A stretch of DNA of 6,825 nucleotides. Origin: Oscillospiraceae bacterium (lineage in GTDB: Bacteria; Bacillota; Clostridia; Oscillospirales; Acutalibacteraceae). Location: NCBI GenBank assembly GCA_022508705.1, contig JAFLUO010000091.1, forward strand, positions 1-6,825, read 5' to 3'. Below, in pieces: positions 1 to 5,832 of this stretch. Both the position numbers and the translations under genes were made by a program. The notes beneath the pieces were generated by a model. The model was not told the origin of the DNA. It worked only from the letters and a program-made list of their open reading frames with translations, and ran no database searches. The number at the start of each line of letters is the position of its first letter. Position 1 is the first letter of the stretch.

Positions 1-89
1 TAGCGATATTCATATCGCCCATTTGACCGTTCATACTCGCCGAAGCGAAGTCTTACACGATTACTGTCATATCGTATTTTCTTTTTCAT
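1..89 (-). CDS. int: Tn916-type tyrosine integrase, N-terminal fragment (cut by window edge)
   Basis: The 29 complete codons seen begin MKKKIRYDSNRVRLRFGEYE and continue RSNGRYEYR, then run off the window. The G-E-x-x-R-x-(D/N)-G-R-Y-x-Y-(R/K) pattern is the arm-type DNA-binding domain at the N-terminus of Tn916-family integrases, a small three-stranded beta-sheet domain that grips repeats near the element ends. The catalytic R-H-R-Y domain would lie to the left and cannot be checked. The start is set by a strong AAGGAGG whose first bases overlap the stop codon of xis; only 12 nt separate the genes, so translation is probably coupled. The role would be integration and excision of the element by site-specific recombination. 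Whether the gene is intact is unknown. Confidence 0.85.
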   Translation of the reverse strand, partial: MKKKIRYDSNRVRLRFGEYERSNGRYEYR

Positions 90-101
90 ATTCTCGCCTC
101 C

Positions 102-299
102 TTAAATTGAGAATGTTTTTCGAAGATACTCTTCAAAACACGCCTTTTTAATTAAACATTTGCTGCCCACCCACAACACATAAGGGCAATCCTCTTTGGC
201 AGTTAGTCGCCTCAACTTATTTACTCCGATATTGAAATACGCCGCTGCCTCCTCAATGGTTAGATTTGACTTTTCCCAAATAGGTACTTCTTTTTTCAT
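102..299 (-). CDS. xis: Tn916-type excisionase (Xis), MerR-like winged helix
   Basis: A 65-residue protein beginning MKKEVPIWEK. It contains LTIEEAAAYFNIGVNKLRRL (residues 13-32), the helix-turn-helix of the small excisionases, and the P-I-W-E-(K/R) opening and basic C-terminal half are those of Tn916 Xis. Family role: an architectural DNA-bending protein that binds near the element ends and steers the integrase toward excision. The reading frame extends 13 codons further upstream, but I place the start at 299. There GGAG (309-312) sits 9 nt before the ATG, the protein then matches the family's N-terminus, and an upstream in-frame ATG falls on the ribosome site itself. It lies directly before int, as in Tn916. 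Function by homology is secure; activity of this copy is not known. Confidence 0.88.
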   Translation of the reverse strand: MKKEVPIWEKSNLTIEEAAAYFNIGVNKLRRLTAKEDCPYVLWVGSKCLIKKACFEEYLRKTFSI

Positions 300-308
300 G
301 TTTCTACA

Positions 309-312
309 CTCC
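309..312 (-). promoter_or_regulatory. Ribosome binding site that fixes the xis start
   Basis: GGAG on the minus strand, 9 nt before the ATG at 299. It lies inside the longer open frame that begins at 338, so the extra 13 N-terminal residues of that frame are unlikely to be translated. Confidence 0.7.
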
Positions 313-352
313 ATTCTATTATTTTTGTCTTGCGACACATCTATTTTACAAC

Positions 353-387
353 AAAAAAAGAGACTCTACTTTCAAAAGTAGAGTCTC
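353..387 (-). terminator. Strong intrinsic terminator between lysS and xis
   Basis: Read on the minus strand, a perfect 12-bp stem (GAGACTCTACTT with its complement, 360-371 and 376-387) closed by a 4-nt loop is followed at once by seven T (359-353). There is no T-run on the plus-strand side, so it acts on minus-strand transcripts only. It lies 113 nt after the lysS stop and 54 nt before the xis start. It most simply ends the greA-lysS transcript and insulates the mobile-element genes, but it may have arrived with the element. Confidence 0.88.
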
Positions 388-393
388 AAAAAC

Positions 394-423
394 TTTATAT
401 AAGTTGTTATATCTTACCCACAA
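394..423 (-). promoter_or_regulatory. Possible promoter overlapping the palindrome region
   Basis: On the minus strand TTGTGG (423-418) is followed after 16 bp by TATATA (401-396), or after 18 bp by TATAAA (399-394). This is a moderate match to a sigma-A promoter that could read toward xis. Its -35 box lies on a CCACA/TGTGG arm, so a repressor bound there would block it. A problem is that transcription would begin almost at the foot of the terminator hairpin (387). I see no better promoter between that terminator and xis. Confidence 0.25.
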
Positions 424-453
424 AAATGTGGTATACCACATTGTACAACAATG
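418..453. repeat. Nested palindromes: CCACA/TGTGG set with an 18-bp perfect palindrome
   Basis: AATGTGGTATACCACATT (425-442) is a perfect palindrome centred between 433 and 434. Its left arm can instead pair with CCACA at 418-422 (TGTGG at 427-431, AAAA loop). Its right arm can join CATTGT/ACAATG (439-444 and 448-453, 3-nt loop). These are mutually exclusive foldings around one centre. No T-run follows on either strand, so it is not a terminator. It is more likely an operator, recombination core or binding site for a dimer; its position 57 bp from lysS and 126 bp from xis fits an element junction. Confidence 0.6.
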
Positions 454-499
454 AAGTAGTTAGGTTAGATAAGTTCATATAACTTAAGATAAGTTTATA

Positions 500-2005
500 T
501 TAGTCCAGGGGCTTCATTGTGGGGAACAAGAGAACATCGCGGATAGCAGGTGAATTTGTGAGAAGCATTACAAGTCTGTCAATACCGTAGCCGATACCGC
601 CCGTTGGGGGCATACCTATTTCAAGAGCATTGAGGAAATCTTCGTCAGTATGGTTTGCTTCCTCATCCCCTGCCGCTGCGGCCGCATCCTGAAGCTTAAA
701 GCGCTCACGTTGGTCTATCGGGTCATTAAGCTCTGAGTAAGCATTGCACATCTCCCAACCGTTAATAAACAGTTCAAAGCGCTCAACATATTCGGGCTTT
801 TCGGGCTTTCTCTTCGTAAGGGGAGAAATATCAACGGGATGATCCATTATAAATGTGGGCTGAATAAGATTTGATTCACAGAACTCTTCAAAGAACAAAT
901 TGAGAATATCGCCTTTTTTGTGTCTGTCCTCAAACTCGATATGATGCTCTTTAGCAACTTTCTTTGCCTCTTCATCGTCTTTGATTTCATCAAAGTCAAC
1001 GCCTGCATATTTCTTTACGGCCTCAACCATTGTAAGGCGCTCAAAAGGCTTGCCTAAATCAATCTGATGCTCGCCGTAAGTTATCTCAGTCGTACCGCAA
1101 ACCTCAGAAGCAAGATAGCGGAACAGATTTTCGGTTAAATCCATCATACCGTGATAATCAGTATACGCCTGGTAAAGCTCCATAAGAGTAAATTCGGGAT
1201 TATGGCGTGTATCAACACCCTCGTTACGGAACACTCTGCCGATTTCATAAACCTTTTCAAGCCCGCCCACAATAAGACGCTTTAAGTAAAGCTCAAGAGA
1301 AATGCGAAGCTTTACGTCCTCATTAAGTGCATTGTAATGGGTTTCAAATGGTCTTGCCGCCGCACCGCCTGCATTGGAAACAAGCATTGGAGTTTCAACC
1401 TCCATAAAGCCCTGTTCGTCAAGATAACGGCGGATGGAAGAAATTACCTTACTGCGCTTGATAAATGTGTCTTTGACATCCGGGTTTACGATAAGGTCAA
1501 GATAACGCTGACGGTAACGGGTATCTGTATTAGTAAGGCCGTGAAATTTTTCGGGAAGAGGAAGAAGAGATTTAGTAAGCAGTCTTATTTCCTGAGCGTG
1601 AATGGAAATTTCCTCTGTTCGGGTTTTAAAAACAAAGCCTTTTATTTCGATAATGTCGCCAATATCCCAGGATTTTTTAAATGCAGTATAGCTTTCCTCG
1701 CCTACGTCGTTAATTGAAACATAAGACTGGATTCTGCCAAGCTTGTCCTGAATTGTGGCAAAGCTTGCTTTACCCATAATACGCCTTGCTATCATTCTGC
1801 CGCATACTGACACGGTTTTGCCCTCAAGCTCATCGTAATTTTCTTTTATTTCAGTGCTTTCATGAGTTTGATTTGCCGTTGTGATTTGGAACGGGTCATT
1901 GCCTGCATCCTGCATTGCTTTGAGTTTTTCAACACGAATCTGTCTGTACTCGTTAACATCTATTTCATCCTCGGGAACTGATGCGTTCTTAATTTCATCT
2001 GCCAT
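500..2005 (-). CDS. lysS: Lysyl-tRNA synthetase, class II
   Basis: A 501-residue protein, the normal length for bacterial LysRS. It charges tRNA-Lys with lysine in the cytoplasm. In order: an N-terminal helical lead, an anticodon-binding OB-fold (about residues 64-143, e.g. VCGRMIARRIMGKASFATIQ), then the class II catalytic core with motif 1 (GFMEVETPML, 199-208), the AGGAAARPF substrate loop (212-220), motif 2 (GRVFRNEG, then RHNPEFTLME, 256-276) and motif 3 (GGIGYGIDRLVML, 469-481), ending LLFPTMKP. All three motifs look intact. The ATG at 2005 has AGAGGAG in front. It follows greA by 73 nt, a common clostridial pairing. No T-box or other tRNA-sensing leader fits in that gap, so expression probably depends on the greA promoter. 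Confidence 0.98.
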   Translation of the reverse strand: MADEIKNASVPEDEIDVNEYRQIRVEKLKAMQDAGNDPFQITTANQTHESTEIKENYDELEGKTVSVCGRMIARRIMGKASFATIQDKLGRIQSYVSINDVGEESYTAFKKSWDIGDIIEIKGFVFKTRTEEISIHAQEIRLLTKSLLPLPEKFHGLTNTDTRYRQRYLDLIVNPDVKDTFIKRSKVISSIRRYLDEQGFMEVETPMLVSNAGGAAARPFETHYNALNEDVKLRISLELYLKRLIVGGLEKVYEIGRVFRNEGVDTRHNPEFTLMELYQAYTDYHGMMDLTENLFRYLASEVCGTTEITYGEHQIDLGKPFERLTMVEAVKKYAGVDFDEIKDDEEAKKVAKEHHIEFEDRHKKGDILNLFFEEFCESNLIQPTFIMDHPVDISPLTKRKPEKPEYVERFELFINGWEMCNAYSELNDPIDQRERFKLQDAAAAAGDEEANHTDEDFLNALEIGMPPTGGIGYGIDRLVMLLTNSPAIRDVLLFPTMKPLD

Positions 2006-2037
2006 TTTTACATCTCCTCTGCCTTTTTATGAAAACA

Positions 2038-2052
2038 GGGCGGTTACCGCCC
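2038..2052 (-). terminator. GC-rich hairpin between greA and lysS (weak or partial terminator)
   Basis: GGGCGG (2038-2043) pairs with CCGCCC (2047-2052) across a 3-nt loop. On the minus strand it is followed by TGTTTTC, a poor T-run. It could lower read-through from greA into lysS or protect the greA message 3' end; it is too weak to be called a full terminator. Confidence 0.4.
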
Positions 2053-2078
2053 CGTTAGAAATTCGATTTGCCAAAATA

Positions 2079-2546
2079 TTATTTTGAAATTGCAGTAATC
2101 TTGAACTGAAGCTGACCTGAAGGAACCTCAACGATTACTTTATCACCCTTTTTATGACCGATAAGAGCTCTTCCTACGGGGGATTCATCGGAAATCTTAC
2201 CGTTTACGGGGTCTGCCTGAGCAAATCCGACGATTGTGTATTTGAATTCGTTTTTCTTTTTATCCTGAAGAGTAACCGTTGAACCGATATGAACATTCTC
2301 TGTACCTAAAGATTCAACGTCAATAATCTTTGCGTGCTTAACGATATTTTCAATTTCGTTAATTCTTGCCTCAAGCTTTGCCTGATCGCTCATTGCCTCA
2401 TCATATTCTGAGTTTTCGGAAAGGTCGCCGAAGCTTCTTGCAACTTTAATCTTTTCAGCAGCTTCTTTTCTGCCGACGGTTTTTAACTGTTCAAGCTCTG
2501 ATTCAAGTTCTCTTAATGCCTCTATGGTAAGCTGTGTTTCTGCCAC
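2079..2546 (-). CDS. greA: Transcription elongation factor GreA
   Basis: A 155-residue protein of standard GreA length. GreA enters the RNA polymerase secondary channel and stimulates cleavage of backtracked RNA. Residues 1-75 form the antiparallel coiled coil; its tip carries GDLSENSEYDEA (40-51) with the two key acids at Asp41 and Glu44, the same positions as in E. coli GreA. The C-terminal domain (about 80-155) is the FKBP-like fold with the usual SPVGRALIGHKKGD stretch. The start codon is GTG at 2546, preceded by AAAGGAG with 8-nt spacing; no in-frame ATG lies near. It has its own strong promoter (2621-2649) and is followed by lysS. Confidence 0.97.
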   Translation of the reverse strand: MAETQLTIEALRELESELEQLKTVGRKEAAEKIKVARSFGDLSENSEYDEAMSDQAKLEARINEIENIVKHAKIIDVESLGTENVHIGSTVTLQDKKKNEFKYTIVGFAQADPVNGKISDESPVGRALIGHKKGDKVIVEVPSGQLQFKITAISK

Positions 2547-2568
2547 GATAAAAAACTCCTTTCATTTC

Positions 2569-2586
2569 CCGTGAAAAAGAACACGG
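2569..2586 (-). other. Small leader hairpin before greA
   Basis: CCGTG (2569-2573) can pair with CACGG (2582-2586) over an 8-nt A/G-rich loop in the predicted 5' leader of greA, just before the ribosome site. The stem is only 5 bp, so a regulatory role is speculative. Confidence 0.25.
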
Positions 2587-2620
2587 TAACAACGGCACTA
2601 ATATGCCTATATATTTAAGT

Positions 2621-2649
2621 ATTATATAAAAAAAAAGCCTATATGTCAA
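2621..2649 (-). promoter_or_regulatory. Consensus sigma-A promoter for greA-lysS
   Basis: On the minus strand TTGACA (2649-2644), a 17-bp spacer and TATAAT (2626-2621) match the vegetative consensus at all 12 positions. The spacer contains a run of nine T. Transcription should begin near 2614-2616, giving a leader of about 70 nt before the greA GTG. The -35 box contains the TGA stop codon (2648-2646) of the upstream 190-residue protein gene, so the two units abut without a gap. Confidence 0.88.
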
Positions 2650-3218
2650 GAAAAATAAACGCTTTCCGTATTCTTTTTTTCGCCGTTTACGATTACTGAA
2701 TTAAAGTAACAATCCCCAATTGAAAATACTCCGCAAAGCTCGTAAAGGGCGGCGGCAAATTTATATTTTTCTATTCCTTGGGGTTTCAGTGCATTATACT
2801 GTTCTAAGAGACTAAAATCGTTCTTATCTTCCCCTATTATAATTTCGTTGCAGCAATATGTTATTATTCCAAGTTCTTCATCAAATACAGCGTCTTTTGG
2901 GATTTTTGAGAGTATGTAATCTGCGGTATTATGTATCAGCTTTTTATAAAATAAATCGCTGTTAAACTCGCCTATTCCGCGAGTCTGTGGCAGTTGTGTA
3001 TCTTCACTGACAACAAGCCGCTGTGCGCAACGCCCGACTTCAAAAATTACACGCTCATAATCCACTCCCTTTTTGCCGACGGTAGCAGTTAAATGATAAA
3101 ACGGAGCGCCGCTGAGCACTGGCACTGTCACAAGCTCATAATCATCTTTAATAATACGGTCAAACAATCTTTCAAAAAAAGTATTTTTTCTGTAATTTAC
3201 GGTAAGAACACAAAACAT
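2646..3218 (-). CDS. Uncharacterised 190-residue cytoplasmic protein
   Basis: I do not recognise this protein. It begins MFCVLTVNYRKN and is a mixed alpha/beta-looking, soluble chain with no signal peptide or membrane segment. Notable parts are a Gly/Arg/Cys stretch VIFEVGRCAQRLVV (residues 57-70), an adjacent Cys pair in ITYCCNEIIIGEDKND (119-134), and further Cys at 162 and 170. The spaced cysteines do not form a clear metal motif. The frame opens 6 codons earlier, but I choose the ATG at 3218. The GGGGG ribosome site (3231-3227) sits 8 nt before it and lies inside the longer frame. It follows the S41 gene by 42 nt, with a hairpin in between, and ends inside the greA promoter. Context suggests co-transcription with the ftsEX cluster, but no function can be assigned. 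Confidence 0.8.
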   Translation of the reverse strand: MFCVLTVNYRKNTFFERLFDRIIKDDYELVTVPVLSGAPFYHLTATVGKKGVDYERVIFEVGRCAQRLVVSEDTQLPQTRGIGEFNSDLFYKKLIHNTADYILSKIPKDAVFDEELGIITYCCNEIIIGEDKNDFSLLEQYNALKPQGIEKYKFAAALYELCGVFSIGDCYFNSVIVNGEKKNTESVYFS

Positions 3219-3253
3219 AAAAAATTCCCCCTGCATTAACTATATGCAAGGGG
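3219..3253 (-). promoter_or_regulatory. Hairpin masking a ribosome site, with terminator-like T-run
   Basis: Bases 3227-3236 and 3244-3253 form a 10-bp stem with one C-A mismatch (3231/3249) and a 7-nt loop. On the minus strand the 3' arm contains four of the five G of the ribosome site for the 190-residue protein, and the arm is followed by AATTTTTT ending at that gene's ATG. Folding would hide the ribosome site and could also stop transcription leaving the S41 gene. It may be an operon-end terminator that doubles as a translational gate. Confidence 0.65.
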
Positions 3254-3260
3254 TAAAAAT

Positions 3261-4466
3261 TTAAGAATTTGTCATTAAGCTGAGTGCCTTTTGGTACTGA
3301 GCGTCGTCTTCCAATGAAAGCATTTGAAGTCTGTCTGTCTGCTCAGCCGTAAGTGTTACCTCATAATCACACGCAAGACCTTTACCATCATAGCTTTCAC
3401 TCTTATAGGGCAAAATTTTTGCAACGGTAAGCTTTACTGCACCGCCGTCTGAAAGCTCAATAATCTTTTGCATTTTTCCGTTGCCTGCGGTTGTTGTTCC
3501 CACAAGGCTTGCAACACCGAAATCCCGCAAGTCGCAAGCAAACAGTTCCGCAGGTCCTGAAGTACCTGCATTTACAAGCACGCATATCCCTAACGAAATT
3601 GAGTCTGAGTCAGAGGTAAATGTTTCAATGGTATTGCCGTTTTTATCTACCGCAGTAGCAAGAGCCCCGGTTCCTTCCGTTGCAACAGGAACAATTAAAT
3701 CGATGCAGGCGGTAGCATAAGGCACAAGACCGTCTGCCGTATTGCGCACGTCAAAAATTACGGAAGAAATTGATTTATCGCTCATATACTTAATGGCATC
3801 TTTAAGCTCTTCAGCAGTGTTTTTGTAAAAAGCGGTTATTTTAATGTACCCGACTTTTTCGTTAACGGCGCTGTAATAAACTGTCCTCGAAGAGAAGCCT
3901 CTTGCAACCTTTACGGTTTTAGCTTCATTATTATGAACGAATGTAACGGTAACCTCAGTCAGCTTGTCGCCTTCTAATTCTTTCATAAGGCTTGAAGAAT
4001 TGAGCGCAGTTACCTTTGTTCCGTCAATTTCGGTTATAACGTCACCCTTTGACATTCCCTGAAGCTTTGCCGGAGAAGAATCAGCTATTTCGGAAATGTA
4101 AATTCCGCCGCTGACTTCATCAAACACCGCCACAATGCCTATGCCTGTTTTCGTGCCTTTTTCCAACTGCTTGTATTCGGCATACTCATCAGCATTCATA
4201 TAAGCACTGTAACGGTCGCCCAAGCCTTCAATGTATCCTTTTGAAATCATTGAATTGAGAAGATTTTCGTTTATTTCGCCGTAATAGTTTTCACGGATAG
4301 CGTCGTCAATTTCGGAAATGCCCGAATACATTCCCGATCTTCCCGAAACGTCTTTGATAAGATTATTGTAAGTCAGCATTGAAACGGTCATTGTAATTGT
4401 GACCGTCAATGCAATTGAAATAAATATAAGCGAAAGTGTAAGCCCTAAAGATACTTTCTTATTCAA
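3261..4466 (-). CDS. Membrane-anchored S41/Ctp-family protein, probable pseudoprotease
   Basis: A 401-residue protein with the Ctp layout. One N-terminal membrane segment (about 8-32) would place the rest outside the cell. A helical lead follows with YYGEINENLLNSM (51-63) and GLGDRYSAYM, then a PDZ domain (about 97-180, GTKTGIGI and the GMSKGDVITEIDGT loop) and an S41 core (about 195-365). Active family members cleave with a Ser-Lys dyad 25 residues apart (Ser430/Lys455 in E. coli Tsp; Ser309/Lys334 with Gln338 in B. subtilis CtpB). Here NAGTSGPAELFA puts Gly304 at the Ser position and TTAGNGKMQ puts Asn329 at the Lys position. The spacing is still 25, and Gln333 is kept. I infer no normal proteolysis; a binding or scaffold role with FtsEX and the M23 protein is possible. 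The start is TTG at 4466 with AGGA 10 nt upstream, 16 nt after the M23 stop. Confidence 0.9.
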   Translation of the reverse strand: MNKKVSLGLTLSLIFISIALTVTITMTVSMLTYNNLIKDVSGRSGMYSGISEIDDAIRENYYGEINENLLNSMISKGYIEGLGDRYSAYMNADEYAEYKQLEKGTKTGIGIVAVFDEVSGGIYISEIADSSPAKLQGMSKGDVITEIDGTKVTALNSSSLMKELEGDKLTEVTVTFVHNNEAKTVKVARGFSSRTVYYSAVNEKVGYIKITAFYKNTAEELKDAIKYMSDKSISSVIFDVRNTADGLVPYATACIDLIVPVATEGTGALATAVDKNGNTIETFTSDSDSISLGICVLVNAGTSGPAELFACDLRDFGVASLVGTTTAGNGKMQKIIELSDGGAVKLTVAKILPYKSESYDGKGLACDYEVTLTAEQTDRLQMLSLEDDAQYQKALSLMTNS

Positions 4467-4482
4467 AGTATATCAATCCTTT

Positions 4483-5832
4483 TTAAGAGATCGGTGAAAC
4501 GTAATTGCCGTTTGCTTTTTGCAAGTAATTTTCAGGAGCAACCTGGGTTCCGTTAACAAGAACCTCAAAGTGAAGGTGCGGCCCTGTTGCGGCACTGCCT
4601 GTGCTTCCTGCATAGGCAATTATCTGCCCCTGCTTGACAGTAGCACCCTTGCTTACAGCCAATGAATTGCAATGGAAATAACGAGTGGACACACCGTTAC
4701 CGTGATCTATAACAATATAGTTGCCGCCTACAGATTGATATGCAGATGACAAAACAGTTCCGTCTGCAACAGCATAAATCGGACGGTTAAGCGTTGAGCC
4801 GGATTTTGAGCCCATATCGGTAGCTCTGTTACCGTATCCCCTTTTAGCATGATTCCATGAATACTCTCTGATTGCAACAGCTGCGCCTTGAAGCGGACAA
4901 ATAAGACCTTTTGTTGAAACTTCAAAGTTATGGGTTGCATTTGACGAATCAACGGTACCGCTACCCGTTGAAGTATTGAGCTTGCCAAGCTGAGCCTCAA
5001 AATCCGCTAAATCCTGATTAGCCTTTTTCATCATTGCCTGATAACGCGCACTCTGCTGATTAAGAGAGCCGATATAACTGTTGACCTGATTGATTTTAAA
5101 CTGAATAGTGGCAACCTTTTGGTCAACAACCGCTTTGGATTGTTTAACGGTTTCTCTTGAACTTTCCAGCTCTGCTCTTTGACTGTCAAGTAAAGCCTTG
5201 CTTTCTTCTAGGTCGGCCTTCTGTTCATCAAGCTCAACTATCATTTTATTAAGCTCTGCAATAGAGTCCCTTAAGCCTGCAACAATTTCATTGTCATGCT
5301 TGGCAATTTGATAAACAAGCTCCGAGCGCTCAATAAAATCAGAAAAATCCTTTGCTGAAAGGAAAATTTCAAGTACGGACGTTTCCCCTGCCATATATGC
5401 GGCGCAAAGTCTGTCAGAAAGAAGCTTGTAAGCATCATCTACCTCAACCTTCTTTTCTTCAATTTGAGTATTTATTTTTTCAATATTTTCCTCAAGACTT
5501 TTTATTTTAGCTTCATATTCTGCAATCTCACCGTCAAGAGTTGCAATTTTAGCATTCAAATCGTCAATTTGCTGACCGAGCAACGCAACCTCATCATCAT
5601 AAGCGTGTATTTGCTTTTGAAGCTCGTCAATATATTCATCCTGCTTTTCCGCATTACCTTTGAGAGAATCAATTTTTTGCTGATACTGTTCAATTTCTTT
5701 TTCCTTTTGAGCAATTTCAGCGTTCAGGTTTGCCTCTATTTCTTCTTTTGAAACGGCAAATCCGTTCAGAGAGATTGAAAGAAGCATCACTAAGGCTAAG
5801 AGTACGGCAATGATTTTCTTACTGATCTTCAT
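4483..5832 (-). CDS. Secreted coiled-coil M23/LytM-domain protein (EnvC/PcsB-like FtsX partner)
   Basis: A 449-residue exported protein. A signal peptide (residues 1-26, cleavage likely after GFA) is followed by a long coiled coil in two arms (about 30-135 and 180-280). These are separated by LCAAYMAGETSVLEIFLSAK (142-161) and DFSDFIERSE, the hinge seen in PcsB, CwlO and EnvC-type proteins that contact FtsX. After a Ser/Thr-rich linker (about 284-300) comes a C-terminal LytM domain (about 305-435). It keeps Asp339, His387 and the H-x-H pair His419/His421 (GPHLHFEV). The first zinc ligand of the HxxxD motif is Asn335, in GYGNRATDMG. It may therefore be a weak or inactive peptidase that works as a hydrolase activator, as EnvC does; activity cannot be judged from sequence. 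The ATG at 5832 lies inside ftsX, with AAGGGGGAG 6 nt upstream. Confidence 0.93.
   Translation of the reverse strand: MKISKKIIAVLLALVMLLSISLNGFAVSKEEIEANLNAEIAQKEKEIEQYQQKIDSLKGNAEKQDEYIDELQKQIHAYDDEVALLGQQIDDLNAKIATLDGEIAEYEAKIKSLEENIEKINTQIEEKKVEVDDAYKLLSDRLCAAYMAGETSVLEIFLSAKDFSDFIERSELVYQIAKHDNEIVAGLRDSIAELNKMIVELDEQKADLEESKALLDSQRAELESSRETVKQSKAVVDQKVATIQFKINQVNSYIGSLNQQSARYQAMMKKANQDLADFEAQLGKLNTSTGSGTVDSSNATHNFEVSTKGLICPLQGAAVAIREYSWNHAKRGYGNRATDMGSKSGSTLNRPIYAVADGTVLSSAYQSVGGNYIVIDHGNGVSTRYFHCNSLAVSKGATVKQGQIIAYAGSTGSAATGPHLHFEVLVNGTQVAPENYLQKANGNYVSPIS

Larger units (their letters stand above)
391..495. repeat. Array of AAGTT/AACTT half-sites in a 10-bp register
   Basis: Five copies of a 5-bp half-site start at 391 (AACTT), 401 (AAGTT), 471 (AAGTT), 481 (AACTT) and 491 (AAGTT), all in one 10-bp phase. 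They form two inverted pairs with 5-bp spacers (391-405 and 471-485, pointing opposite ways) 80 bp apart. A longer direct repeat, AGATAAGTT, occurs at 467-475 and 487-495, 20 bp apart, with a one-mismatch copy ATATAAGTT at 397-405. Helically phased half-sites suggest protein binding on one face of the DNA. Given the adjacent xis-int genes, Int arm sites or Xis sites are plausible. The region is AT-rich, so chance is not excluded. Confidence 0.5.

Noticed and set aside
300..338. Longer xis with 13 extra N-terminal residues
   Set aside because: The extra codons contain the ribosome site used by the ATG at 299, and the family's proteins begin at that Met.
441..470. Plus-strand promoter (TTGTAC, 18 bp, TTAGAT) reading antisense into lysS
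   Set aside because: The match is weak and there is no gene or plausible RNA downstream; in AT-rich DNA such matches are expected by chance.
1337..1717. Open frame on the plus strand inside lysS
   Set aside because: It lies opposite a well-supported gene, has no ribosome site and its Cys/Lys-rich product looks like no real protein; it is a shadow of lysS.
2006..2078. T-box or lysine riboswitch before lysS
   Set aside because: The 73-nt gap after greA is too short for either and shows only one small GC-rich hairpin; no specifier or antiterminator structure is visible.
2628..2640. T-run after the unknown gene as an intrinsic terminator
   Set aside because: No stable stem lies directly before it on the minus strand; the nine T are simply the spacer of the greA promoter.
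4728..5000. 90-codon minus-strand frame overlapping the M23 gene in another frame
   Set aside because: It lies fully inside a clear gene, lacks a ribosome site and has no recognisable content.
5464..5751. Plus-strand frame with a very hydrophobic Phe/Leu/Ile-rich product
   Set aside because: It is the antisense of the Glu/Lys-rich coiled coil of the M23 protein; antisense of Lys/Glu codons gives Phe/Leu, so the apparent membrane protein is an artefact.
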